From Vitis vinifera (lineage: Eukaryota; Streptophyta; Magnoliopsida; Vitales; Vitaceae), in NCBI RefSeq assembly GCF_030704535.1, contig NC_081812.1:22729501-22793500 (forward strand): a DNA stretch of 64,000 bases, given 5' to 3'. The position numbers were made by a program, and so were the translations under genes. Position 1 is the first letter of the stretch, and each line of letters begins with the position of its first letter. This document shows, in pieces, positions 45,614 to 58,065 of this stretch. Below the pieces are notes generated by a model that made no database searches, had not been told where the DNA came from, and saw only the letters and a program-made list of their open reading frames with translations.

Positions 45614-48600
45614 ATGTGGAATGCTGTTTTCCATCTGTGGAAGAATATGGGCAAGGTGCCTCTCTCTGTGATCTTCAGGGACACAAGGTATTCAGTTTGA
45701 TATAATGTGAATTCTTTGATCTTTCAAGATTTTTAGGGTTTTTGGCTTACTGCTGCTGGTGGGTTTCCTTCTCTTTTTTCTCAAAATGAGAATCAATTAC
45801 TTTGAAAATTGGCATTGGTTTGGTTTCAATTTGATGTGAATTCTGTCTCCTTATATTGGTTCAAAATGTTTCTCATGATGCTGCCCTAGGTTATTGTAAA
45901 GAGGAAAATATGAATAATTGATATGTGATCTAATTTATAACTCCACAATGAAATGGCTAGGAATGTTTTTAAGAAGGATGAGCTCGGTCTTGAGATAGCA
46001 CAGATTGCATTCCCGGCAGCATTGGCTTTAACAGCAGACCCTATTGCTTCTCTAATTGACACAGCATTCATCGGTCATATAGGTTTGTATTTGCCATCTT
46101 CATTCCAATGGAATTGAATGCTCTATTTTGCCTAAATTTAAAAATTCAGAATGCCCCGATTTTTATGAGTTTTCAAGCCTGTTACTAAAATTTTATTACT
46201 ACTTGCCCCTTCAATATATGATTTCTGTGTATAATCCTTACAGGTGCTGTGGAGCTGGCTGCTGTAGGAGTCTCCATTGCTGTGTTTAATCAAGTATCGA
46301 GAATTGCCATTTTCCCCCTTGTCAGTATTACAACTTCTTTTGTTGCGGAGGAAGATACCGTTGGAAGACGGACAAATGAAAATTTGGAAAAGGGTTTAGC
46401 TATAGACAATGAAATGGAAGAGTTGATACCGCATATTGGTAAGCATTCCCTTTTCGTTGTTGTAGGGACTTCATTATAACTGCATTTTTGTAGGGACTTC
46501 ATTATGTTTTTTTTCCACGGCTTCTTGAATACTCCCAGTATTTGAAACATGTTTTTGATTCCTGATGATTTTTGACAGATTCTATGCACAATTCACCGTC
46601 CAGAACTGTAAATAATACAAAAAATATGGAATTTGAGCATGAGAGAAGGCATATCCCATCAGCTTCATCAGCATTAGTGATTGGTGGTGTGCTTGGCCTC
46701 ATCCAAGCTCTGTTCCTTATTTTTAGTGCAAAATCGATTCTCAACTTCATGGGTGTAAATTCTGTAAGTTTCCTTGTAATAATAGCTTAATGCTTTACTT
46801 GTTTAAATGAAGTTCATTTCTCAAGGGAAAAAACGAATCCCACCTAAGTGGAAACGGCATATTATTAACTAATCCCAGTAAAACAGGAGTTAGCAGATCT
46901 AATTATAATAAAAATCAGTGACTGTTCATCACGACCCTTAATGAGTTTGTCATCAATTTACTAAGGTTTCTTCATAAATTCTTTTGGGCATTGTATCTGA
47001 CTGTGAGTTCATATAAATTTGATTTAACGTTTATAGATGCGAATTATCAGCTTCACCTTGAATTTGAAGGACTAGAGAAAAAGGATCCCTAAAGCTTTAG
47101 GTTTGTGGATCCTTGGTTTTTCTTATGATAAATTTTGCAGAAACTTGAAAATTGTTTAAACTCCTGCCTATTTTCTTAATTATCAACCAGGTTTTTTTAT
47201 TACAATAATTTGAGTTTGGAGTGGGATAGATTCCAATTCCTTATATTGAATTGGTGTAGAGATATATGTATTTGATTGGCCTGCAATAGCATTTTGGTTA
47301 ATGGAATCTTAAGGTTTCAAATATTTAAAACTTCAACAAATTAATCCCAATCCCTGAATGTTGATTCAAATTCAAAGTTTCCTACCGGGCATTCATTTGT
47401 AATCTCTAATTTCTTGTCTACCGAACAATAACGATAGGTATCTTCTCCAAATAGGGTTCTCCAATGCTAGCACCAGCAATGCAGTACTTGACATTGAGGT
47501 CACTTGGAGCTCCTGCTGTTCTTCTCTCTTTGGCCATGCAAGGGGTGTTTCGAGGATTTAAAGATACAAAAACTCCTCTATATGCTACCAGTCAGTGGAG
47601 CTTTCTTGTCCCAAAGTATTTTATCAGTTGCATTTCTGCTACACTTGCATTTCCCTCGGGATGATTGTGACATATAAATCTTCTTTTCCTGTCCAAACAC
47701 TCCCTAATTACTTAAAAGACATTTTGCTAGGGTGCTAGGGAAGCAACAGTAACTTCACCATCCATAATTCGTTTGTTCCTTTTTGTATTGCTACCCTTTT
47801 CTAACATGTTAAAAGATAAACTAGTCATGTACATAATTTTTAAGTCATTTGTGTGTGTTTGTGTGCTTTTTTGGTGGGGGATAAGGGGTCTTAAATCTTA
47901 ACATTCCGTTTTCCCACTCTACTTTTAAGTATGGCAGTACCTCACTTTGTGAAACAAAAGGCAAGTAATTTTTGCATATATATGTGGACTTCAAATGGAG
48001 TCTCTTAAAAAAAAGGAACTCAACTAGACGAGTTTAATTGTTGAATGAGTCTCACTCTGAAGAATGCTACCCTTGAACATCTGCAAGGGTAAATCATCAA
48101 GGTGGCTGAGAGAATCACCTGAGCAGGTTGCTTGTCGGTTGAAGAAATATTCTAGACAAGCTGGCAAATTGGACTTATATGCTTTAACCTATAAGTGTAG
48201 TGATAAATGGACTGCTCACTCTGCTTATGCACATGCACTCACAGGCAAGTACTTGCATAGGGGCATGCATGTGTATACTCGTACTTTATGTATTCAACTA
48301 CTCAAGGGACTGCCTGAATTTTAAGCAGGGAGAAACAATGCCTGCGCATTTCTTGTTTTCTATATGAAGAAAATGAACCATTCGTCTTTGTTTGCATTTA
48401 CATTGATGGCATCAACATTTCATTCAGTTGTTTACTTTATCTAATGCAGTACTGGGAGATGTGGCGAACATCATTTTAGATCCGATCTTGATGTTTGTAT
48501 TTCGCTTAGGTGTTAGTGGTGCAGCCATTGCCCATGTAATTTCTCAGTAAGTTGTGTCTTTCTGATGTCCAAAATTCGTCTTCAATTAATTGCCCTGGTT

Positions 48601-50852
48601 TCTGATTTACTTCTCTTCAACATCCTTTTGATCCCTGAAGATTCTGGATGTCTTTGCTTCTGTTCCTCACTTGGTGAATGGTCATTATAGGTACCTAATC
48701 TCAGTGATACTCTTGTGGCGATTGATGAGAAAAGTTGATCTCCTACCTCCAAGCATCAAAGATCTACAACTTGGTCGCTTTCTTAGAAATGGTGAGGGTT
48801 CTAGCTCCTCATCAGTAAGTACCCTGCTGGTATTTATTACCTTTTACAATGATGTATGCCTATCATATATTGACTATTCCAACAGTTAAGGCAATGCTTC
48901 AGCAACACTTACTGAATTCTAGTTATATATATTTGTATGTCAGTTATCACAAATCAATATAACCTATAGCAATTTGATGCCATAAATTTTTTTATTTGAT
49001 GCAGCCATATGTAACACTGCTTCAATCTTTAAAACCTCAGTATTTTGGGTCGTCTAAAAATGTAGAAATTTGGATGATATCTGATTAGGGCAGAGGACAT
49101 AGAATTGATTATTATGCAAACTGAAAATCATTGATGAAATGTAGCTCTGATCCCTGGCACACATTGTATAGCTTTGTTTTAGTTACAGTACAGAATTGTT
49201 TAGTATATGGGTTCACATTAACCTATTGTGTTACTCTGCTTTGTGTTCTTCCACTCAGGATCCCTGCTATTAGTGAGGGTAATAGCTGTGACATTCTGTG
49301 TGACACTGGCCGCATCTTTGGCTGCCAGGCTGGGATCAACCTCCATGGCTGCATTCCAGGTTTGTTTGCAGATCTGGCTGGCAACCTCTTTGCTTGCTGA
49401 TGGGTTGGCTGTCGCTGGACAAGTAAGAAATGGATCTTCTACTCGAATGTAGTAACCCGGATATACAATTTTAAAACTAACCTAGACCAACTCCTGACCT
49501 TTATCGAGAAGCCAGTGTTAAGAGCTAATAAAGGAAATGGCCTTTGCTCTTTGAGCGTATTTTGGAATGTCCTTGATTAAATTTGCTCAGCATCTGTTTC
49601 TTAAGCATGTTTTAATTCTCAACTTCTTGTTTAACGGATTAGTGGGCTTTCATTTTCTAGGCAATCCTTGCAAGTGCATTTGCCAAAAAGGATTATGACA
49701 AGGCAACTGCTACTGCTTCTCGTGTACTGCAGGTGCACCAATTTTTTTTAACAAGAGTATTTTTCATTTTTCTCTTTTCATGTTCTAAATTGTATTCCGT
49801 TTTCTTCTGCAGTTGGGTTTGGTTTTGGGCTTGGTGCTTTCTGTCTTCCTTCTAGTTGTGTTACAGTATGCATCAAGAGTATTTACCAAAGACGTCAATG
49901 TTTTGCAGCTAATGAATCTAGGCATTCCGGTATCTCCCTCCCTCTCCAAAAATAAAATATCATCGTTCCTTTCTGTTTACTGGATTTTGGATCATCTATG
50001 AGACTAATTTGTTTTATTTTTTTCTCATTAGTTTGTTGCAGTGACTCAACCCATCAATGCTTTAGCTTTTGTATTTGATGGAGTCAACTTTGGAGCTTCC
50101 GATTTTGCATATTCTGCCTGTTCTATGGCAAGTTTATAAGCCCTTGGCTGCTCCCTGGATCACATGCATATATATATATATATATATATATAAGCATAGC
50201 TCATAGACATCAAAGGGAGAGTCCATATCAAATTACATTTAATGTTATTCTTAAACCCCTATTTAACTTTTTCATGAGGTCCAAAGGTCATGAAACCCGC
50301 TTCGTCCCCATACTTGTCATGCTTGCCAAATATCAAGTAACATCAGCAGATTTCCAATCCATAACCTCGTGTTTCATCTTATATAAAAAATTCAAATTTA
50401 GAGCTGGTATACGAATGTGTGATTGCTCTTATTCTTCTGTCAAAATTGATATTAGTACTATATTCCACTTGGTTTTCCCATCAACCAAACACTACTCATG
50501 CAAGATCACCATAGTGAACTGTCTCCCTTTTGTTCATTTTTTTCCCGTTGTTTTCCACCAGGTTTTGGTAGCAATAGTGAGCATCCTGTGCTTGTTTATT
50601 CTATCCTCAAGTCTCGGTTTCATCGGTATTTGGATTGCTCTATCCATCTACATGAGTTTGCGCACAATGTCCGGCTTTTGGAGGTAATATCTCATGTCCA
50701 TTGGTCTGTTGGAGCTAATTTCCATATCATGTTCAAGTATGAAAGTAGAGTTCATTTTTTCCTCTCAAACTGCTGTGTTTCATTTACATTTATACACCAA
50801 TCTTTGCAGGATATGGACTGGCTCCGGACCTTGGAGCTTCCTCAGGGCCTGA
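45614..50852 (+). CDS. DTX42: MATE citrate transporter, DTX42/FRD3 type
   Basis: Proton-coupled MATE exporter of the plasma membrane; Arabidopsis DTX42 (AtMATE) and FRD3 release citrate for aluminium tolerance and iron movement. Thirteen exons in phase, 507 aa: 45614-45687, 45961-46082, 46244-46438, 46579-46763, 47455-47590, 48450-48546, 48691-48791, 49259-49422, 49661-49732, 49813-49929, 50032-50127, 50562-50683, 50810-50852. Family blocks in order: DELGLEIAQIAFPAALALTA, NQVSRIAIFPLVSITTSFVA, a long hydrophilic loop typical of this subgroup, GAPAVLLSLAMQGVFRGFKD, NIILDPILMFVFRLG, SMAAFQVCLQIWLATSLLAD, ALAFVFDGVNFGASDFAYSA, ending GSGPWSFLRA. Blocks such as RVIAVTFCVTLAAS favour DTX42 over FRD3. 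Start: ATG at 45614 follows an in-frame stop; 45647 (MGKVPLSV) is an alternative. Intron 11 begins GC, not GT. Confidence 0.9.
50168..50192. repeat. (AT)12 microsatellite
   Basis: Dinucleotide run inside the GC-AG intron (50128-50561) of the DTX42-like gene. Confidence 0.85.
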
Positions 50853-53800
50853 GAGCTTGATTACAGATTTCTCTATTTTCTTGACGCTTTATTTAACCAT
50901 GTCACACTTCATATTTTACCATTCTTTTCGTTTGATGATGATGTAATGAGCTAAAACAGACTTCTCATCGCTGATTTGCTTTTGTAATAATACACACAAC
51001 TTATTAAGGGCCTGTTTGTTATAGCGTTTGACTTCTGCATTTTACTCGTCGGAAAAATAGAAGTAGAAGGAATTACTATTTAAATTATGTGAATTGTCAA
51101 ACAATGTCTCTAGCATTTGACAAGCTCCCACAAACAAGGCTTCAAATTGGTGCAATATTCATGGAAAAGAAGTAGAAAATACCATAACTCTAGAAAAAGT
51201 TGCTCTTCAAAATTTCTCGTACCTGTCTCTAGTCTCGTCCTTTTTAAAAAAAAAATGTTTTAAATGTGTAATTTATTTTTCTGAGAATTAGATTTTTTTT
51301 TTATTTGTAAAAAGAAGAAGAAAAAAATTATTTAATTACATATATAATTAGGGTAGGGCTTGACATAACAAGATAATATCTGAACGGGTCTTAAATTTTC
51401 GAACCTGTAGTTAACTTGTTTGTCCTTATTTTGAACTCGTCTTTGATGGTGGAGTCATTGTGGGCTTGGGGCACACCTCCTTCCTCAAAATTTTACAACA
51501 ATAGTATCCTTTTATTTATTTAAGAATTTAAAAAATAAAATAAAAAATATAAGTTTGCACCCCTAAGAAAATAATTTTATATAAGAAAAAAGAATTATAT
51601 AGAATAAAAAAATTAGGTGAATATGGATACTAAATAGATTTTATAAAATGTTTATTTTTTAAAATTTTTTATTAATATTCATAATATTAATTTTATTTGA
51701 ATCCTAATATACATTACAAAATAAATTCTAATAAAATATTTTTTTGTGATTTTTATTAGATATCACTCTTAATTGATTTTGTATTTAATTATTTCAAAAA
51801 AGTCTACAAATATATTAGTAAAATTCAATAATTTTTCTAAATTTTTATAGAAAAAATTCTGCAAAATCATTAAAAGTTTTATAGTCAATTTTTTTTTCCC
51901 TATTTTTTATGTTTAATTTGATGTACTGCAATTTTTTTTTGTTTGTGATTGACATCTATAATTATTTATTTTATTATGAAATATGAAAATTTATATATAT
52001 ATTTATTATAATCCATAATTTTTCTACTTCATCCCCTAATAAAATTTTCAAACTTCATCATTGATTCACTACTCCTCTTATCATAAACAAGGCGGGTATT
52101 TGAAAAACCCTACACCGTTGATATTCCTAGTCTTTTTAGATGTTCATTTCATTTTAACGGTTCAAAGGGAACATGGCTCTACAACATCTCATTCACTACA
52201 ATGCCATTGTTGTCACTTGCCATTGAGATAACCAAAGTCTAAACATTTGAAGATAGTATGAATGTGCATCTAGCAGGCATTATTTTAGATACAGCCCTTG
52301 TAGGGTAAAGTTTGGTTGTTTGGTGGGGATGATGGTTCACATTCCTATCAACAACAAACTTTGTTTGGTTGATGCACACAAAGCTGCAACCCCATTAAAG
52401 GTTGGCTGCAAACCCCATTACTATATTTGCACACAATTTAAATGCTAGAAGCAAGAACAAGAAAGGAAAAGAAAAAAAGATATATATAGAATGATATGTG
52501 GGTGATGATGGCTAAATACCAACATTTCATGACTGGTGACTCATTTCCCATGCCCTTTGGCTTTTTCTTTACAACTAATATCATACTCTAGGAAGGCCTC
52601 TGATTTGGACATCCTCTGTTTCTATTAGTGAATAAACCACCAAACACACTCAGGGTCACTTTGAAGGAGTAAAAAATTTGATCCCTTCTTGCTTTTTTTT
52701 TACCTTTTTCTTTTGAGATGGGGTTGATCAGAAGTGGGGTTTCTCAACTTGGAATTCTCTTTAAAAACTTAGCTACTGAGGGAGTTGGAGAAAGTGTAGC
52801 ATTTGAATATGATATCTTTCAGTTCACCCCATGTAGTTTGAAATGAATATGAAGGCTTTTTTTAAGTGGGGTTTAGGCCACCAAATCCTTAGACACACCT
52901 GAAGTCTTAAAAAAATTTAATGCTCCTGCCCTGGTGATTATTGTTTGGGTCATGGCAAACCACCATGCCTACCTCCTACCCCACCTCTCATCACCAAACA
53001 ATTTCATCTAATTTAAGTAGTTTCAGCAATAACATTTATGATGACGATTTTTTCCTTTCTTTAATCTTTGTGGAATATTCGTGAAAGTCATTTATTTGTA
53101 TCTAAATCTCATTTCTTTATACTAATTACATACATCAATGATTCACATGGGAGTTTGGATATGATTACTTTGAGCTATTTTAGCATTTTCCTACTCATAG
53201 ACTCCTGATAGAATCCAATTTTGATATCAAATCTTTGGAAAAGATGTAATAAGCTAGTTGGTACCCTTAATCTGAACTTCAATAATGGGCAAGAAGATCC
53301 CTCAAAGCTGTAAACAACATTTTTCTAAATCAAGTAGTTAGGGCTCCAAAATTCAATCCTACCATTAGAGGAGAATTCAATTTGAACAATTAAGCCTCAA
53401 ATGGCAATCAAGACCATCATCTGCCACTAGATTTTTTTAAAACTTAATTTGAAGGATATTATTCATCCACCATACACCATTTGCCTTAGACAAGACATGA
53501 GGGTGGTGTTTTCATGGACATTTAAACATATACCCAATTGGGCAAATCTCACCCACATTACCCATTCTCAATCCATCAACTCCTCCCCACTATGCTTATC
53601 AATCTCAACAACTAACATCTCCCATTCCCCCCCTCCCCTTACAATCTATAATAATACAAACACATTGTCCTCAACACCACCATTTCACTATGAAGATTGA
53701 GCCAATTTTGTTGAGGTAGCCAGGTTGTAAAGAGGAAGATGGTAATACCCATTACCCACCTTTTTCTTTTTCCCAATTTGATCAAAAACAGGAAATGTGT

Positions 53801-55848
53801 GAGAAAAGAAAGATGGAAAAAAACTTATTTTCTTATGTATAATTGGTCTCTCTTTTTCTTTTTCTTTTTGTTAAAAATTGAAAGAGGCAAACAAGGAAAA
53901 GAGGAAATATCAAAAGAAAAATTTTGCAAACTCTCTTTCATTATTGTTTTTTTGCTCATTTGATGTCCCAATCAAATACCACATGTTCTTACACAACCAA
54001 ACAAAGCATATAACGACACCATAAGAATCAATCTTCAATACCTAAACTAGTGAGTATAAAATAATGCGGGAATAAAAAAGCTACTTAGGAAAGAAACAAT
54101 TGTCCAACGCCATGGTGTTTTCTTTCCTTCCTTTTTCTCTCCTTCCCCTCTTGTGCAAGTAGTTTTCCCGTTTTGGTCAGTGAAATTTTGAAAAGACAAA
54201 AAGGTCAAGAAAAAAAAAATAATAGAGAGAGAAAAATCACCATCAACATAGCCACCGAAAGGTGAGGGTTGAGGTGGTATCAAGTCCACCACCACCCCAT
54301 TTTCCTATTAAAGGAAAAAGCAAAAATAGCAAAAAGAACTTGAATTCCTTTTTCCCCCCTTTAAACCTTTTTTACATGTGTATTAATACAGACCTGAACA
54401 GTGAACAATATAAAAGCACCACTCTCCACCACACCCCACTACCACCAAGAAGAAAGTTAAAAAAAGAAACAACCAAATGGAGGATGAAATAGACAGGATC
54501 CATCAGATTCAATGCAACCCACAAAGCTCCAATGCTCAGATCAGTAAGAAATAGATGGCAGATCAATGAGAGGATGTTTGGGGCATAAAGGCATTTAAAG
54601 TAAATGATATTACCTTTTTCTAAATTACCAAAGATTTTTTTTTTTCTAAAGTCACTTTTCTTGGGTGTTTGAAAAGAATAACTTATCTACATGTGTTATA
54701 AATATGGCAGCATCAGATGAGGAATATCATTACTCTAAAGCTTTCATCTCATCATCTTAAAAAGTAAGATTTCATAAATTCAAGGCAATAAAAATTGTAC
54801 CAAGCATATGATCTTCTCTAAAAAAGAGTGAAAAAGAATCTAAGCAAAATAACCTTTTTTTTTCCCCACATGACCATATCCCATATTCCACACAATCCCA
54901 AATCCCACTAGTGAGATTTGGAATCCACACCACAGCACATGTTCCCATGCCTTGATAATAATAAGTAATAACCCACAAATCAGAACAAAATGGGAATAGA
55001 GAGCATCTAAAAAGCACATCAGAAGCAAATATAAAGTACCCACTTCATTCATTAGCATGAAGTGAATTCAATTCCTTATATTTACACATAAATACAGCAT
55101 AAGGAGTATGAGGAAAGAAGAAGCTACATAATATATCAAAGGGGGACGCATAAAAAGATGCCTTTCATTATAAACAATACCATTAGAGCCAAGGGTAATT
55201 GGATGATCACAGCAGTGAACTTTAATAAAATGGTACATCATTGGGGGAACATTGTATCTCCCACTTCCTATCCTTCCTCCTTCCACAGTTTATGGCACCC
55301 AAAATTATTGACTCAAAATTACAATATCATCAATAGTACTCGTCTCAAATGTATCTTCCTTTCCCTTTTCTTCAAAAAATTGGAACGGACCACACCATTA
55401 CAGACTCTTCAAGAGGAACTCCATCACCCTACTCCATTTTTCCCAAAGATAATAATGAATTCAAGGAAATCAACCCAATAGACACAAGTCTACGGTTTCA
55501 TTCCAATGAAACATGTAGCTGATCAACATAGAAGCAAAAAAATTGTTGATAAGAGAGACCTAAATGTTTAAATATTGTGGGAGAAACACCTTAATTGGGC
55601 TCCATTTTTTGAATATACCCAGAGGTTTTTTCTCACCCTTTCTGACTTCTGTAGTAACAATAAATGGTGAAAATGAATTTCCTTTCTGAATTTTTTAACT
55701 TCCTTTCTTTCCCCCCTCTGCCTTCCTCTTTCGTTTCTGGTACCTTCTGCTCCATCCACCACCAATAAAACCCAAAAAAGAACAAGTTATGTACCGAAAC
55801 CTTTATATAGTTCACTGGCTGAGGGACTCAGTAAACATGCATTTTAGT
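50853..55848. other. intergenic region between two converging genes
   Basis: Both flanking genes end here, so it holds two 3' flanks. 51008-51142 looks like a small inverted-repeat element (GGCCTGTTTG at the left, CACAAACAAGGCT at the right). 51240-52080 is AT-rich. 52100-55500 has slightly higher GC and several pyrimidine- or purine-rich tracts, but no frame with a recognisable product, no splice logic and no hairpin I would call a microRNA. Confidence 0.45.
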
Positions 55849-57960
55849 TTACTGAGCCACGAGCTGATCGAGCTGCATCTGCTCAAGCCATGCCCCAAGA
55901 ACAGCATGGTCGATTGATTCAATTTGAGAATTCAAATTGGAACCATCACTGGATGATGAAGCCTCAGCAGTGTCCAAGGCAGGTGTTGCCGCCTTCTCTT
56001 TGGTCTCCGTAGGAGATTCTTTGACGAGTGATTGAACCCATGATAGATCAGGCTCTTCTCCATTGTTCCCAAGCTCAAATGAATTTGATCTTCTGTGCCC
56101 ACCCAACTCATTTGCATTCATTGCCCAGTCGGGCTTAACGTTGGAGGATCCCCATTTTGACCAGGAATTTATGGGTGAACCAACAATGGCAGAGGAGTTA
56201 GAGCCAAGGTCCCGAGAGCTCAGGCTACGAAACTGTTGTTGTTGCTGCTTCTCACGTTGAGCAAACATAGAGGCCCGAGAGCTCATTGGCGAGATAGGTT
56301 CCATACTTCGCGGGGACATCCTCCCCGAGGAAGCAAAGGAGGCCTGCAACAAAGGATGGTCAACATTTTTTGGGGAAAAATTTGTGTTGATTGGCGATAA
56401 CATGCTCTGCTGCTGCTGAAATTGATTTAGAACCGCTGATTTATGCGTTGGGGAGTAAACAGCAGATGCCAATGCTTGATCAGAGTACCGAGGAGATGAG
56501 CTCTCAGCTGAAAAGAGCTCATCAAGGTTTGAGGGGGTTAGGGTTTTTGACCGTCCAGAACGGTTCAAAGAATTAGAGTTAACACATGGTTGAGAGAGGC
56601 AAGACAGTTCATTTAGCAGTTGATGTTGCTGTATATCAAAATCCAGCATCAAATTGATGTCTTCAGCTGGGATGTCCCTTGCATTAAGGGATGATCTCAA
56701 GCGGCTGGACTGAAGATTGCTACCAGGGAGATGCAAGGTTGGAACATTTGGTTGGGCCCAACCCATGGAAGAGTGTGAAACACCATTGGCCGATGGAGAC
56801 AATGGGGGGGTGAACGGCGAAGGAGACATGACAGAGACAGATGAAGGAGAGCCAGGTATGAGGTTCATGGCTGTTGCAAAATCCATAGCAGTGGCCGTGG
56901 AAGAACTTGGGCGAGGAGAAGGAACAGCAGAACCAGTTGACATATACAATGGCCGGAGTTCTTCAGTTGTATGAGCAAAGAAGCAGACTCTTCGATTGCA
57001 ATTTGTACCATCCTTGCAGAGCCTTGTCCTATACTGAGCTGGATGGAGCCAGCACTCAAAAACTCCATGAGCATACTCACACATATCACCACGCCTGCAA
57101 GCTCCCTTTCGGAAATCAGGACAAGGGACACAGCTGTAGTGGAATTTTCTTGGGTCCCTTCTTCGAGCATTTTCACCTGGATGAACAAAAGGGCACTCGG
57201 TCCAATCATGGGAGTAGGCACGAGAACAAGGTCGAACCTTGAATGAGAACATTCGAAATTCATCTGTTGCATAGATGCTATTCTTGATATCAGGGAGAGA
57301 TGGGTCAACAGGATATTCTTTCTTCTCTGATGCACAAGAAATAGGGAGGTCATTTAACTTCACATTCATCGGAGAAGGAGGTGAATCTGAATCAGAAGAC
57401 GAAGATCCATTCTCTGGAGAAGATGAAAGCGGTGATGAATTTGAATTTGAGGTTACGGTTGAAATGCTCAGGTTCCGCTCAACAGAAGAACCATTGGTTG
57501 CAAGGAGTTCTTCAAGGGTAGCCTTGACATCCTGAAGCTTTGGAGGAACAACAAGTACATCAACAGGCCGATGACCATTGGCATCAAGTGAATTAGGATC
57601 AGCACCCACTAGTAAAAGCAGTTTCACCACATCAACAGCATTGACAGATCCACCAGATGCAGCACAATGAAGTGCAGTACTTTTATCAAGACCACAGAAT
57701 CGATTCACGTCAGAGTCTGATAGAGAAAGAATAAGCTTCATTACATCAATACTACCATATGTAGCAGCTACCATTAAGGGAGTTCTATACTCAAGGACCA
57801 TCTGTTTTGAGCCCTTCTGACGGCCATACCATTGTCCAATTTCATCAACACCAGAAGGCTCGCGCTCAATTGATTGTTTAAAGCGCCCAAAGTCATTGTT
57901 TGCAGCAAGTTCAAGCAAACTGGCAAAAGCATCCTCAGTCACAACAGTTAAGTGATTCAT
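55849..57960 (-). CDS. C3H30: ankyrin and tandem CCCH zinc-finger protein (C3H30/TZF7/OXS2-like)
   Basis: Stress-related RNA/DNA-binding regulator of the arginine-rich tandem zinc-finger (RR-TZF) family; Arabidopsis C3H30 (At2g41900) acts in oxidative and salt stress and shuttles between cytoplasm and nucleus. Single coding exon, 703 aa from [20 protein letters not shown]. Two ankyrin repeats (about residues 58-130: [22 protein letters not shown]). The RR region ([19 protein letters not shown]) is followed by two fingers: C-X7-C-X5-C-X3-H ([19 protein letters not shown]) and C-X5-C-X4-C-X3-H ([16 protein letters not shown]). The long Ser/Pro/Gln-rich tail has [20 protein letters not shown] and LDELFSAE blocks and ends [15 protein letters not shown]. 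The main frame stays open upstream to about 58056 without another ATG, so 57960 is the first usable start; the family's usual MCC start lies in a different frame. Confidence 0.92.
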   Translation of the reverse strand: MNHLTVVTEDAFASLLELAANNDFGRFKQSIEREPSGVDEIGQWYGRQKGSKQMVLEYRTPLMVAATYGSIDVMKLILSLSDSDVNRFCGLDKSTALHCAASGGSVNAVDVVKLLLLVGADPNSLDANGHRPVDVLVVPPKLQDVKATLEELLATNGSSVERNLSISTVTSNSNSSPLSSSPENGSSSSDSDSPPSPMNVKLNDLPISCASEKKEYPVDPSLPDIKNSIYATDEFRMFSFKVRPCSRAYSHDWTECPFVHPGENARRRDPRKFHYSCVPCPDFRKGACRRGDMCEYAHGVFECWLHPAQYRTRLCKDGTNCNRRVCFFAHTTEELRPLYMSTGSAVPSPRPSSSTATAMDFATAMNLIPGSPSSVSVMSPSPFTPPLSPSANGVSHSSMGWAQPNVPTLHLPGSNLQSSRLRSSLNARDIPAEDINLMLDFDIQQHQLLNELSCLSQPCVNSNSLNRSGRSKTLTPSNLDELFSAESSSPRYSDQALASAVYSPTHKSAVLNQFQQQQSMLSPINTNFSPKNVDHPLLQASFASSGRMSPRSMEPISPMSSRASMFAQREKQQQQQFRSLSSRDLGSNSSAIVGSPINSWSKWGSSNVKPDWAMNANELGGHRRSNSFELGNNGEEPDLSWVQSLVKESPTETKEKAATPALDTAEASSSSDGSNLNSQIESIDHAVLGAWLEQMQLDQLVAQ

Positions 57961-57962
57961 GT

Positions 57963-58052
57963 CTATGTTTGTTGATCTGCTTTCGTCAAAAGAAAAGGAA
58001 AATATGTCTGGACCGATCTGTCGTTTAACCAGTCTGATGATACACAGCACAT
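57963..58052 (-). CDS. 29-codon uORF starting MCC, ends 2 bases before the main ATG
   Basis: The ATG at 58052 opens [15 protein letters not shown] and the frame stops at TAG (57965-57963), with only AC between the stop and the main ATG. Its first residues resemble the normal N-terminus of C3H30 proteins (MCCGSDRLN in Arabidopsis, from memory), while the main frame just upstream of MNHL ([14 protein letters not shown]) resembles the following family residues. This looks like a one-base shift that split the old N-terminus. Another short frame ([11 protein letters not shown]) starts at 58060. Confidence 0.55.
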   Translation of the reverse strand: MCCVSSDWLNDRSVQTYFPFLLTKADQQT

Positions 58053-58065
58053 GCTTTCATTCTCT

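Noticed and set aside
50498-50860. 120-codon plus-strand frame at the end of the DTX42-like gene
   Set aside because: It reads through introns in the wrong frame; the spliced MATE frame is continuous and matches the family to its last residue.
53449-55481. scattered frames of 70-107 codons between the DTX42-like and CCCH genes
   Set aside because: Low-complexity, compositionally biased frames on both strands with no motif or splice support.
56865-57353. 162-codon minus-strand frame and plus-strand frames across the CCCH gene
   Set aside because: Shadows in other frames of the GC-richer coding exon; the CCCH and ankyrin motifs settle the true frame.
58018-58050. extension of the CCCH protein to a GTG at 58050
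   Set aside because: The codon is GTG, not ATG, and plant genes rarely start there; the first ATG in this frame is at 57960.
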